DNA of 64,000 nt, taken from Sipunculus nudus. Its lineage: Eukaryota; Annelida; Sipuncula; Golfingiida; Sipunculidae. The stretch lies in contig CM049322.1 in NCBI GenBank assembly GCA_026874595.1, forward strand, positions 44,270,840-44,334,839, in the 5' to 3' direction. Below the pieces are notes generated by a model. That model was not told the DNA's origin and ran no database searches. It saw nothing but the letters and a program-made list of their open reading frames with translations. Made by a program: the position numbers and the translations under genes. Numbering within the stretch: the stretch's first letter is position 1; every line of letters begins with the position of its first letter. Below, piece after piece: positions 12,355 through 23,466 of the stretch.

Positions 12355-15300
12355 ATATATACATGCATATGTATATATAATATATACACGTCTAAATAAT
12401 GTAAACTAACATATCAGGAATCATTGTCCACAATAATAGAACGAGCCTTGCTTATTTCTGCTGCTCGATGCAGGTGAGGCCACTTTTATCTTTCACCATA
12501 TTTTATACATTAATTTTCTTTCAACTTACATACAACGAGATCTTCTCTTCTGCAGTGTTTTTCAGTGCCAAAGCAAGTGTATTAAACATATATATTGTTA
12601 TTTCAGTCCACTCCATTGAATACAAATGTTTTAGAGTAACAAATAAGTGAGGATAAAATAAAGGCATATCAAATATAAAATATTTTTTTTAATATAATAA
12701 ACAGATGACCTAAATAAAGCATTTTAAATGGTGAGTGCAATTTGTTTGCAAGTGAAAAGCAGTTTTTTTTAAAAGCAGTTTTTTTATAATGACATCATTT
12801 CTGAGTTTATATGTTTAGCATGGAAGAAATGATTGTGTACGTGCATAAGATGATGAGATGGGATGGCTTAATCACTGTTTGAAGTATTACCACTGCCTCA
12901 AAGTGCAAAAAGTGTAAACACTAAATTTATAAGCCTTTCTTTGTTGCTCTTGCTAAGACATCAGTATTCAATAAAGAGCTCTGTATATTTTAATGCTTAA
13001 AGATACTTTATTTTTTTTTCATAAACTTAACATATGTGGTCATGATATGCAAGTTTTAATGCATAAAGCTGTATTTTGACCCTCATTTGTCCAATTTTAA
13101 AGCTACATATGTTAATTATATGAGCAAACATAATAACAGATCAATAACCTAGATAACACTGTTTAATTATAACAGTAATATCACCATATAGACTAGACTC
13201 TTGCAGTTAAAAAAAAAAAAACAGGAAACACGCAAATGGGCAATTTGAATTCATTTGTATTTTCTCTAACACACTTAATTACATAAAATATCTTAAATAA
13301 TATTTTCTAGCAGGACTTTATGCTTTGCTTTGTATATTCAAGCATTTCCCTAACTGTAAGCCTCAGTATCGTAACTGTCTCACAGACCCGCTATGGTATA
13401 GTTGTATGTATATATAAATGATTGTTATCCCTTTATTTTGTGTGTGACAATGTACAGTACGAGACAAAGAAAGTTGTGCTGGGACCCATGTACTTGTGTT
13501 GTACCTTCATTTACCACACCGGTAACAACGACCTGTGTCGAGTCGGGGATAATAAAACCCCTAAGTAGTTCTTGTGGCCAAGCCTTATAACAATACCCCT
13601 GAAACAAGAATAGGGCTGTCACAATCTCACTGGTCCTACTCACTGGTACTCAGAATGGTGTGTTAAGAATTTTTATCAAGGCTCTTTTAGCAAGAATAAA
13701 TCATTTGACCAGCGGCTCTGCGAGAAAGGACATGAACCTGTCTCAACTTGAACTTTAAGCAGGCCTGGGGGCTCTACAACATGCCACTTATGTGTTTTTC
13801 GGTTACTTTTTTGGTATGGTCAACTATTTACTTTTAAATGCACACCACACCATGGTATGATTTGTGCCAGATTACTAATGAAGTACAAATCGCTAATGTA
13901 ATAAATTGAAAAAAAAATTGTTTCCATTGTGTAGTGGCGATTGAATGACCGAGGGGTACCAACAGTGCAAGGGCACCACCAAGAATACCAGAATAGTGGA
14001 CCTCAGACTGTGATACTGTGATACTTGTTGCATGAAAGGTGAGCCATTGTACAATTATTCTTGGTACCCAAACAGAGAACTTTTTCGTAGCCCCATTAAG
14101 TGTATCTATGAAACAGTACTATTATTGCTATCTGCTTAAATCCTAGCGTACTTAATCCCTATCTCCTAATATATGTAGGAGACACATTATTCTAATTGGG
14201 ATCAGCGTAAAGACCATTCTTTAATATCGTGTTAAACTCGTTTTATCTCTAAAGATAATTAATATTTTACCCCTAAATGTTGGAGTGTTTTGTTTCCTTT
14301 CAGCTGAAGCGGTTCTACATTATTTAATGAGGGAGCCTTGTGGTATTTCCTTTGCCTCCGCTGATGGCTTGCTTCCATTCTTCCGGATGACGTTTCACTG
14401 GACCTCAGTGTGTCTCGGATGGCAAACTCTATTCCCGAAATTTGGATTTACAGGAACTGACATTATTAAACCTGTGTTTTTTGTTGTAATTAACCCATGA
14501 TAAATAAGCTGAGCTCTACTCGCCAGCTTATTTCACAGTGAAGGAGTGATGATTCCCTTTATATCATTTTGCGGATATATGCTTTTATATTCATTTCATT
14601 TATTGTACATCCATAAGTTGTTTTTCTGTATATAATTTCGCGAACGATTCCTTATTATATGCTAAGCTCTAAAAGAACCTGAGGAAGGAGCATCAGCTCA
14701 GTGGACCTTAGGGTTTAAACCTTGACAGTGACCTTTGTCCTTTAATGACCTGATTTTCTACAAAGTGAAAAAAAAAAACAAGAGTAATAACCAATACTTT
14801 AAGAATGAAAGACGTATGTATTCAGGGTAACTGCAACCGTAAGGCTCATTTCATTCTTCACTTTTTGATGGATTGTCCTAATCTACTGATCAGTATTAGT
14901 TATATTGCTACCTAACCTATGTTAAGTACGTGACAGAGGAGTACAATAAAGACTGGGTTTAAGGGACTTTAGAAGTGCATCATTTACGTTTTACTGTTGA
15001 CTGAGCCTTCTTATGAGCATTTACCAGGATACGCCTCCTCTCTCTCGTCTGGACTGAACTATTTTCGAGTTATATCGGTGTAAAATGCATTTTAGATATA
15101 TTTTAAAATAAAGGTGAAACAACACTATATTTAATACCAACTGCACCAAAGAATCACAGCACCTCATAAAAGTAGTGGAGGAAAGACATACGAAATAAAG
15201 CAATTTTATCAGTTTTAATATAATTTATTGATAATCTGAAAGAAATACCTATATTATATAACCCGAGATGTCAGTGATGTTGACAGACATTTTTAAATCA

Positions 15301-15592
15301 TTAAGAAGGAAATATTGGCACTGGTACGTTGCATGTAGAAGCGTCTTTGCACTGTTGTGATCTCACAAAGAAATCACATAAGCAGCTTGGATATTTCTTA
15401 TGCAAATGCAACAACATACATGGATCCTTGTTTGCAAATACACTCACACTATACATTGAATGAATTTTACTTCATGGACAAATAATTTTGACCCGATCAT
15501 CCTGTTTGGCTAAAACAATTAGCTGCATTGATTGCCAATCAAATTCGACTGGGGACTCAAGAGCTTTACCAAGCAGTGAATGTATTGAAGTA
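12351..15592. other. AT-rich, no recognisable gene
   Basis: A strong splice-acceptor-like site (TTTTGTTTCCTTTCAG) ends at about 14303. The following frame (to 14500) has no recognised domain and I do not call an exon. Many A/T runs occur, and nothing else is recognisable. Confidence 0.4.
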
Positions 15593-16310
15593 CAGTGGAA
15601 CCCCGCCTTGCGACCACCCCACAATTGCGACCACCCCACAATTACGACCATTTTGCTTGGTCCCGATTTTTTTTAGTTTATTTATGTTAAAAAATGACTC
15701 AAAATTACGACCACCCCTGAATTCAGAATTACGACCAGATTTCCTGGCCCCAGCGCTTATGCGACCCCGCTAATGCGGCCACCGCCGAGAAGTACTGAAA
15801 CAACATTTGTCACGAGTCAATGGCTGCGTCTTGTCACAGGCGCCTTAACGAAAGATCAAAGCGGGTAACAAGGTTTCTTAACCCGAGTGTTAATCTGGTC
15901 CCGCATATCTTCCCGACTCGGTGTCTTCGCTGAGACTCGTTGAGGTGTAGGTTATAGATCAAAGAGGGTGACCATCGGCCTGATTACTTAATGAGCCGGT
16001 CTGACCTGGGGTCAGATGCTAATTGCCCCTCAGTGAACACCTGTATTACAGCTACCCTAAGTGTTGGGTTGCGGGCTTAATATTTCAACTCATCACATAT
16101 TTTGCGATCCTCATTGGTAAAATTAACGACCTAGTTAATCTTAAATGTGTTCATACGTTACTGACACTGGGTATTGAGCAGTCAGTAAAATGTATAAATA
16201 AAGCTTGCATGGGGGGAAAATCCCTCACATTAACTTGCCTTTTCTGATAGATCGTTGTCAGTTTATTTCTCTACTGGTTAAGTTTGCATTTAAATTGCTT
16301 GCTGTCAGGA
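15593..16310 (+). mobile_element. pogo/Tigger-like transposon, left end and 5' region
   Basis: The element begins TA|CAGTGGAACCCCGCCTTGC, the TA target plus CAGT terminus typical of pogo/Tigger elements. Repeated sub-terminal words follow (GCGACCACCCC, TTACGACCA) at about 15612-15780. The helix-turn-helix remnant at 16311 lies where a Tigger transposase would start. No matching right terminus was found, so the element is 3'-truncated. Confidence 0.65.
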
Positions 16311-16458
16311 CTCTGAAAGAGCTCTCCTTGAAGGATAAAGTGGCGTTAATCAAGGCGGCAACATCACGCGCAGTCAGCACCAAATGGCTCAGCAGTTTAG
16401 CGTCGGGAAAACTCAAGTGCACGCAATATATACTCAAGCGTAAGGCTAAATATATGAC
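16311..16458 (+). pseudogene. Tigger/pogo transposase CENP-B-type HTH, frameshifted
   Basis: One frame reads LKELSLKDKVALIKAAT, matching the first helices of the CENP-B N-terminal (psq-like) HTH. A second frame then reads AQQFSVGKTQVHAI, the recognition-helix part (family pattern F-x-V-G-K-T-Q-V). The first frame resumes with LKRKAKYM. Two frameshifts are therefore needed, so this is a pseudogene. The DDE domain is absent downstream; the next element begins at 16702. Confidence 0.7.
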
Positions 16459-16701
16459 AGCCACGTATTATGTTCAATATGCATTCGGTAATTTGTAATC
16501 GTATTGCCTTAGTGTTATTATTTGTTAATCATCAGTCACTACGTATGTGTACATGTATATTCATTTTATCATGAATAAATATGTTCAGCTACACACACAC
16601 ACAAAAACATTCATAATAAGGGTCCTCCGCTAAGTAAAATATTTTGTTATAATTCACATATGCAAAGATATGCAATAGATAAACTCTGATGTATCAAACT
16701 A
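16459..16701. other. No recognisable feature
   Basis: Short spacer with an (AC)n patch near 16591 between two pogo-type elements. Confidence 0.4.
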
Positions 16702-17744
16702 CAGTGAAACTTCTACATACCGACAACTCAGTAAGGCGGACAACTCACTAATACGGACACTAAATCTCAGTCCCTTCAAATTTGCCTCTATATTATGTTT
16801 AACGTAAACTCAGTAAAGCGGACAACTCACTATCCCGGACAACGGAGAAAATTTAGCGTCCCGCCTGCAAGTCCAGTTCATATTTCGACCCTTTATAGCG
16901 GGCAGACATCTCGAGCTCTATTTTTGTTCATACATCTGCCGGGCGATGGCGTTCTGAGGTCGGGACCTTGTATGACCCGTTTGGTCAAAGCGACAGCCCG
17001 AGGACAAGCGTAATGTGGTAAACATCGTGATGTTACATGAGAACATTCAGGGGAAATTGTTGTTTGTTTCTATTCATGTGTAGATATTAAAATCATTACT
17101 TTCTTCAAATTGGCTGTCTCATCAGTAAAAAAACCTGAGCTTTCAACAGCTTTTTATTTAACAAGACCACCATCAAAAAGTAAAGTTCGTGCATTGCGAT
17201 CGGGACTAAGGCTCGGGGAGCTTAACTTGTTAGCGACGGTTTCCATGTTGTTATTTTGAATGCGTGTGAAGACTATCCTTTCTTAGAAGATGAAGCACGG
17301 TATGACAAAGCGAAACTGCCTAGATTGGTGTGTGAAGCCTAGCTGATTAAGTTGAAAGAGAGAAAGAAATTATCTGTCTTTTCTTTTATTAATCATAATA
17401 TTTTAAAAATAACAAATCCATATTTCATCTATTTTAAAATTATTTGAATAAATTTTATGTATTTCAGATTAAGCGTAAACATAATATAAAATGTGGATAT
17501 CAGTAACATTCAATGAAGAATGGACTTTTCCTTTATTAATAATAATATTTAAAAAATAAATCCATATTTCAGCTTTTTTAAAATTATTTGAATAAAGATA
17601 ATTTATTTCAAATTAAGCGTAAACATAATAAAACTAGTGGATATCAGTTATATTCAATGAAGAATGTTGTCTAAACAGGACAACTCACTAATACGGACAA
17701 AACTGTCCTGTCCCTTAGGTGTCCGGCTTAGAGGAGTTTCACTG
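16702..17744. mobile_element. pogo/Tigger-type TIR element (MITE-like, TA target)
   Basis: The left end TA|CAGTGAAACTTCTAC and the right end, read as complement, TA|CAGTGAAACTCCTCT match. Each is flanked by TA, the expected target-site duplication. The sub-terminal word CAACTCACTAATACGGACA occurs at both ends in direct orientation (about 16739 and 17681). The 1.04-kb interior has no intact transposase and holds a ~145-bp tandem duplication. It is a non-autonomous element. Confidence 0.8.
17383..17665. repeat. Two-copy tandem repeat, ~145-bp period
   Basis: CTTTATTAAT-like starts (17383, 17531) and the word AAGCGTAAACATAATA (17471, 17615) recur 144-148 bp apart with moderate divergence. The repeat lies inside the TIR element. 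Confidence 0.8.
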
Positions 17745-18826
17745 TAAATATATATCACAAGGCAGAGTATTTTTTTAAGCTTCTGTTTTCCTCGATCTGG
17801 GTTAATTAAATTAAGTTTCGGGTTAGTATTCGTATATGTGCCTTAACACTTTAAAGGTCATAATTGACATGACGATACTCCTTTCACTCTGCTGTCATGC
17901 AGAGTCGCAAAAGGGAGATAACAAGAAGTACAGAAATAAAAAAATTATCTATTACCTAGTAGGAAAATTATAATTATTTGCAATTGCAATACATAATTTG
18001 TCTTCAGTGGGAAGCTGTAATTTCCTTTATATGTGGAATCTTCAAGGAAGATTTTATTCTTTGTTCTGCATTTCATAGCTTTAATAATTGTTATATCTAC
18101 ATATTTAAATTTCCACTTAAAAACTCAGTATCGTGACCTTATGAGCTTTAATAACCTGATTATTTTTTCAATGTGAATATTGATAATTCAAATATGTACA
18201 GACCTAAATACAAATGTTTTAGTTGTTATTTTTTTTGCTATCAGTATATCTAAAGATATAGAAGCTTATATTTCCTCTCTCTTATATTTCCCTGTTTAAG
18301 CAGCCATAGACATTGCTAATTACATCATGTCTAATTATTTCCGGTTTACCAGAAGTCTACCTCAATATTTGTTAGTCTTATGTTTTAGTTTACAGATGTG
18401 AGGAGTAAAATCAAGGACATTTCTTGCACCTAGAAACCTCCACAACTGATGAAGTATTTGTGTCTGAAACACCAACTTTTTTTTTCAAATGTAATTGCAA
18501 AATTAAAAATGTCATGTGGCCTTTATATATTTTATGTGAACCTGCAAAGGCGTTTGTTGCATTGCCGTAGCAAACGTAATACATTGCTAAATTTTCTATC
18601 ACCTAAAATTATTACGTAATATTAATACTTGAATTTCATATACAGAAACAAGAGAATGACTCACCCTGGTGGTCTATAAGTCTATTATATACAAAATATG
18701 TGATGTTTCATCATATGATATATGTTAAAATGTGATCAGGTAAATCTGTGTTTGTACATGTATGGAGGATACGTCATAATCTGCTTTCTCACACATCCAG
18801 GTAATAATATATATTATGACTATATA
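17745..18826. other. AT-rich intergenic, downstream of the methyltransferase gene
   Basis: No gene was seen. Its right end is probably 3'UTR of the minus-strand methyltransferase gene. Confidence 0.4.
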
Positions 18827-18832
18827 TTTAAT
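18827..18832 (-). promoter_or_regulatory. Possible polyadenylation signal (ATTAAA)
   Basis: The minus strand reads ATTAAA about 117 nt downstream of the methyltransferase stop codon. It is the nearest plausible hexamer, but in such AT-rich DNA one is expected by chance. Confidence 0.3.
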
Positions 18833-18948
18833 CATATGTTTATGACGATAGACTGTTATGTTATATTCATACTATAAGGTAAAAATATGCATGGCCATTC
18901 GTGTGTGATAGCCGGTACTATATACGTATATAAATTATAAGGTATGAT

Positions 18949-19968
18949 TTATCCACAAACAAAATAATCATGGTCGCTTTTTGATGGCGGGATCTTGATT
19001 CGTTGTATAGTACATTGAGCCACCTGGTAGATGGGAAGTCTCCAAAGTCCGATAGAATGATTTCTTGCGCGACCCGGCGGTCCATCACGAGCCATGCACA
19101 AGGGTGGCTCCAAAGATATTGGTGGTATTTCGAAATTCAGATGTCTGTATCTAGCCCCCTGTAGATTAGCCAGGTCCACATTCTTTTGAACACCAGGATT
19201 TGTTGTTAATAAGAAATACTGCCCAGCATTGTTAATGTTACCTAGAGTTTTTAGTACTGCCTTAAATGGAAGGTGATTTAACATAATCCTTGTCATCACC
19301 AAATCATATTGTCCCGGAGGCGGGGCTTCAGCGATATCTCCTTGTATGAATGTCCAATCACGGACATGCTTGAAAGCCTTCTTATGATTCTCAATCAGCA
19401 TTGGAACTATATCCATTCCTGTATAATAAATATCATTTCTTTGAACTAGAAATCTGTACATCCATTGGAAATCCCCGCACGGGATATCTAACAGCCGTAT
19501 TTTTGGTGTATGCAAGGACTTCTTTAATTCGTTAATCACTGTATGGAGAACCCCTTTCATTTCTTGTGTGTATTCCAGAGTAGAACTTGGACCGGATCCC
19601 TCAATGCTTTTTAGTCTCGAGTCTACCTGGTGAGTGATGCCTCCCCATTTACCCTTCTTGTAAATCAATTCAAAGGAATTCTTTCGTGTATTCGGGTTTT
19701 CTTTACTCTTCACTTGCAGACTTGACTTCAAACTCTTGGTAGGCTTGTTAAGCGTTAACCGAACCATGGCATGTGTGATACAGTGTTTAACAGTCCCATC
19801 TGGTGTGAGAAGACTGCTCTGCTTGGTGGTGACTTGCTGAAATATCGTCCTTGGATTGCCACATGTGGTTTCATTTTTATGGCTGCCAAGCCTTCCTGTG
19901 ATGACATACAAACCGATGACACAAAGACCACCACACAGACCAATTAGAAACCCCTTCTGAGTAGACAT
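18949..19968 (-). CDS. Membrane-anchored class I SAM-dependent methyltransferase
   Basis: Single open frame of 339 residues from ATG (A at -3, in-frame TAA just upstream) to TAA. Residues 6-24 (GFLIGLCGGLCVIGLYVIT) form a hydrophobic signal anchor after a short MSTQK, implying a type II protein with its catalytic domain in the secretory lumen. SGPSST at 125-130 precedes the Rossmann fold. Motif I is LLDIPCGDFQWM at 159-170, the form typical of a methyltransferase family in which PCGDFxW replaces the usual GxGxG. D186 in TGMDIVP, D211 in QGDIAE and the strand YFLLTTNPG at 251-259 fit the SAM-binding fold. The C-terminal NFEIPP and GLWRLP segments also fit that family. N-glycosylation sequons are at N32 and N303. 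Splice-acceptor-like AGs lie just upstream (19970-71, 19979-80), suggesting an intron in the 5'UTR. The substrate is unknown; a glycan is plausible from the topology but is inference. Confidence 0.85.
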   Translation of the reverse strand: MSTQKGFLIGLCGGLCVIGLYVITGRLGSHKNETTCGNPRTIFQQVTTKQSSLLTPDGTVKHCITHAMVRLTLNKPTKSLKSSLQVKSKENPNTRKNSFELIYKKGKWGGITHQVDSRLKSIEGSGPSSTLEYTQEMKGVLHTVINELKKSLHTPKIRLLDIPCGDFQWMYRFLVQRNDIYYTGMDIVPMLIENHKKAFKHVRDWTFIQGDIAEAPPPGQYDLVMTRIMLNHLPFKAVLKTLGNINNAGQYFLLTTNPGVQKNVDLANLQGARYRHLNFEIPPISLEPPLCMARDGPPGRARNHSIGLWRLPIYQVAQCTIQRIKIPPSKSDHDYFVCG

Positions 19969-20150
19969 CCTGCATTACCTACAACAATTAAAGCAACATA
20001 TGTAACCCAAGGTGGATTCAAATATTTATCATACCAGATCTTGTCCCATGTTTTACTCAGTCAAGTCAGAGTAACATGAACAGCAGTATATTATCTTTAT
20101 GTGAACTGTCTCTCTGTTTTTCTGTCTTTCTCTCTCATATATATATATAT
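19969..20150. other. Upstream region of the methyltransferase gene
   Basis: On the minus strand TTTAATTGTTGTAG| ending at 19979 is a good 3' splice site, so this is probably intron/5'UTR. A short TA tract is at 20138-20150. Confidence 0.4.
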
Positions 20151-20190
20151 TGCCAGATCTAGCGTCCTTCGTCAGATTTCATCACATTTT
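20151..20190 (-). repeat. Hammerhead-like fragment (Penelope-like relic)
   Basis: The minus strand reads ATCTGACGAAGGACGCTAGA and runs into TCTGGCAATATATA. CTGACGA plus the first arm of stem II are present, but the GAAA side is not. A (TA)n tract starts at that point. It is probably a truncated element end. Confidence 0.3.
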
Positions 20191-20907
20191 ACAGTCTATT
20201 GAGTATTCGATTACGGTCAACTACCAAGCCTAGCCGTGACAACACGACTGAGTAGGCAATGATAAATGAGTTGTGATACAAGCAATATCAAGGAATGCAT
20301 CGGAATGTAAAGTCATAACCAAAAGTGAAACTTGGCCTCCTTGGTAACGAGTCATATCCTGTATCGCGTACAAGTTGGTTGCGTCCAGCAACCCCTGCGA
20401 GCCATGCCTGTATTCATGGGGTCAGAAATTCAACAAAAATGCGTAGGGTTTTACAATATGCAGAGTTAAAACGCATCTTTTCTCGCTCATTTTTGGCATT
20501 AAAAGAAAGTATACTAAAATACTAACAATTTGTCTGGTTTATGTCAACTGACAGTGAACCTGTAGGCCATTGGTTTGTGTCAAAATACCGAAAATATATT
20601 TGCATCCGCATGGAGCCTTATAATTTGTACCTCAGACCTAGATGTAAAGGAACTTCGACAGCCAGTAATATGGTTGTTATTTTAGAGGGCCGATGCCAAC
20701 CAACAGTGACTGAGATGTTAAAGACCGCTAGGTCGCATACGTGTGCTCAAATTCATTGCTTTACCCCTACATGTGTCTCTATGGTGCTACTTTGATCTGA
20801 TCAACATATTTTTTTTTGTTTAATTACCGATTAAGTTCAAGTTTCTCTTAATGAGATTTCGAGCCTTCTTTTCTTGTTTTTTTTATGTACGTGTGCATGA
20901 AAATTAC
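20191..20907. other. No recognisable gene
   Basis: Frames at 20325-20525 and 20541-20795 show no family resemblance. The region may belong to the Tigger relic that follows. Confidence 0.35.
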
Positions 20908-21199
20908 ACAATAACAGTGCGACTAACTCATACCGGAATAATTACGGATGCAAAATAAATGTCACAATATGTATAACATTTTTGCAAACTCTGTCCCGGT
21001 CATTTTAACTTCTGTGTTGACCAAGGAAAAAAAACTTGTTCTCAAAGTAAAGGTAGAATTGCTCATGAAAGCGGACGGGAGAGCAGCCGATAGGTATCAG
21101 AAATCTATGATGGGCAACACTTGGGTTCAAAGCATATTCAAGAGGAAGCGGCTTTTATTGAATACTGTGGAATCAGAATTGTTCATTTTGGATGAGTAA
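20908..21199 (+). pseudogene. Second Tigger/pogo-like transposase HTH remnant
   Basis: The frame ending at 21199 reads KKLVLKVKVELLMKADGRAA, then a decayed turn (MMGNTW where VGKTQ is expected), then VQSIFKRKRLLLNTVESE. This parallels the CENP-B-type HTH at 16311-16458 (K-x-K-V-x-L-I-K-A, then L-K-R-K). The 95 bp before it (20908-21002) closely match 42600-42690 inside a TIR element, including GATGCAAAATA and CAAACTCTGTCCC. No DDE domain remains. Confidence 0.5.
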
Positions 21200-22039
21200 C
21201 CTTTATCCAAGAAATTGAAAAACCCAACGCTCATTATATATATATATATTTTTAGAATTTTCGAAAGTCCGTCGACCTTCTGCATTGAGTCAGGCCTATT
21301 ACGTGTTGGCCCGTTGTCACCGTTCATGCTAGCAAATGTTACTGATTATTTAAACGCAAAGAAAACGATATATAGCTCATCAATTAAAAAGAAATACTAA
21401 TATCGTGAGGAAATATATTCGGTATCTCCTTGGAGTGAGAAAACAAATCAGGATTTCATCATATCAGACTTGCAATTGACTGTTTGAAATTACATCTGCA
21501 TTTACACTGTTATCATGACTTGTTCTTTCTCATATAAGCGCGCTAAACGTCCAAGGTAAATGTCATTTTGCCCCTCTGATTGTTCGTTTGAAATAACGTC
21601 ACCTTTAAATAAAATAAACAACCGTGCCGCAAAGTAAATCTAGTTAACCCTTTGTCGGATGATGAGTCAGGGTCAGCTGAGCACAATCAGGATCTGGAGC
21701 CCAGTCTAACTGTGGCCTCGTTCCTTTTGAACGAAGAGCATGCCAACGCCTAGTGCCATTACTTGATCCATTTAACCTAGTTATACATTCAAAGAGGCGT
21801 GTTTTCATTTGGTAGACACAGGCAGAATTGTCTCTGAGAAATCTATCGAGATGAACCCGAAACTGTTAGATAAGTCAGCCGATTTTTTTGCATTTGTGTC
21901 ACTGAGACTGTCGCTTGTACCGGAACTTCATGGAGCTCACATTTGATTGAAAGGGTCAGAGAAGTGTAAACATTCAATGGATTTTTACCAAAGTGAAAAC
22001 ATTGATCTTTGGCTTATTTTCAGGTCTGTTCATGTATAA
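21200..22039. other. No recognisable gene
   Basis: Contains a short TA patch (21236-21249) and nothing identifiable. Confidence 0.4.
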
Positions 22040-22092
22040 TTTGACAAAACTAAGGTATGATGATATGTTATTTGACCAGCCATATAAATTTG

Positions 22093-22095
<3 letters not shown>
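22040..22095 (+). repeat. Solitary copy of the ~110-bp repeat family
   Basis: The 3' half of the unit is recognisable by TTATTTGACCAGCCATATAA followed by (TA)n, as in the arrays at 30.2-30.8 and 42.8-44.1 kb. Confidence 0.55.

Positions 22096-22145
<50 letters not shown>
22096..22145. repeat. (TA)n tract
   Basis: TA repeat directly following a solitary 110-bp-family unit. Confidence 0.95.
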
Positions 22146-22707
22146 TAAAATAGTGGCCACTCTAAAAAAATACAAAAATCAGGTACATGTCTATATACAT
22201 ATATATGTAAATAGATAGATGCAATTAGATCCTCTAGATAATGTATCATCTATAGGCTTATGTGTATATTTTCAACGTATGACTTTATACTTCCAAAATA
22301 TTCCGTTTGCCCCTTCGTCAAACTTGATAACACAAGAACAGGGGCGGATACAGGATTTTTGAATATGTGTGTTGGGGGGGGGGTTCATATAGCTAGGTCA
22401 TGAAGTGGGAAGGGGGCTTAAGGGTGTTGCATACATGCAAAACTTTAAAATGCGAAAGAGGAAGGCTCCTGGATAGCTCGGATTGTTTCCCCACCTCATC
22501 TACCCACCTCTGTTGCATGGACTCTATATTGCTAATAATAAATAAAATGTAATAAGTGACTTTGGAGGAGGTTATCAGAGGTGTTCCCCACACATGTATA
22601 TGGCGAAACAAATGTAAAATAAGCAGAATAAAGGGAGCCTTCTGAGGCACATTCTGCCGAATTAGTGTATTGGGACACTATATTAAAAGCAAGGAAATAA
22701 AAAAATA

Positions 22708-22719
<12 letters not shown>
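22146..22719. other. No gene; possible hammerhead relic
   Basis: The minus strand at about 22270-22330 reads TTTGACGAAGGGGCAAACGG followed by AATATTTTGG, resembling a decayed hammerhead core (CTGACGA to TTGACGA; GAAA altered). Frames on the minus strand up to 22783 run into a TA tract and are unsupported. Confidence 0.3.

Positions 22720-22780
<61 letters not shown>
22720..22780. repeat. (TA)n tract
   Basis: TA repeat with one TAAATA interruption, preceded by (CATA)n. Confidence 0.95.
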
Positions 22781-22786
<6 letters not shown>

Positions 22787-23103
22787 AGGGCCGTTAAATA
22801 TTTAAGTAAGCTTTCACCTGAGCCACATTAATAATAACTAGAGGCCCTGTGTCTGTGTGATTCATGTCACTACTTTTTATAATGGGTCTTAAGCCGTGAC
22901 ACTTTTTTATAGATACGACGAGAACAACAACTTTTAAATGACATAATGTCAAACTATGTAATAAATGATAACACATTGAGCATAACGTATGAAGTGGCTC
23001 TAGGCCAAATCTCTGCCATCATTTCTGTATATGATATATGGGACCTGACGTTATATTGCATTTAACAGAAGGACGTATGTCACTTCAGTCTTAGTCAGGA
23101 CGA
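22781..23103. other. No recognisable feature
   Basis: AT-rich spacer before a SINE. Confidence 0.4.
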
Positions 23104-23466
23104 CGGCTTTTGTGGCTTAGGGATAGAGCACATGACTCAATGCCGGCAGATCGTGAGTTCGAATCTCAGGCGAGGCGATGAGATCTTTCCATGGTGAGCG
23201 CTCTGCAGACTTAATGTAAAGGCTGTGTTCGACGACCGCGTTTAACCTACAAAAACTGCCCCTTTCCTCTGTGATATGACCTAGCATTATAATTACCAAC
23301 CGAGGGCCCGCAGGTGCGGTAGTCACCGGACCTGGTTGACGCCAGGATATAAAATGAGAGGCAGCGTGTGATGCTGCCCTGGCACGCAGTCCGAAACCAG
23401 AATGAAATTTTGCAGATGCAGTTAAGTAAGCATAAAAAATTCGTGGTGGTTCCCACCAAAAAAAAC
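23104..23466 (+). mobile_element. tRNA-derived SINE, near full length
   Basis: The A-box-like TGGCTTAGGGATAGAGC (23112-23128) and the B-box GAGTTCGAATCTC (23155-23167) have tRNA spacing and form an RNA polymerase III promoter. A ~290-bp body unrelated to tRNA follows. The element ends in an A-run at 23459-23466. Body composition is more GC-rich than the flanks. Minus-strand frames across it (23117-23482) are antisense artefacts. Target duplications were not identified. Confidence 0.7.

Noticed and set aside
14285-14500. Frame following a good splice-acceptor-like site
   Set aside because: The site is convincing but the encoded sequence resembles nothing and no donor or partner exon is evident.
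22532-22783. Frames encoding (IY)n repeats, here and at every TA tract
   Set aside because: Translation of (TA)n microsatellite, not protein.
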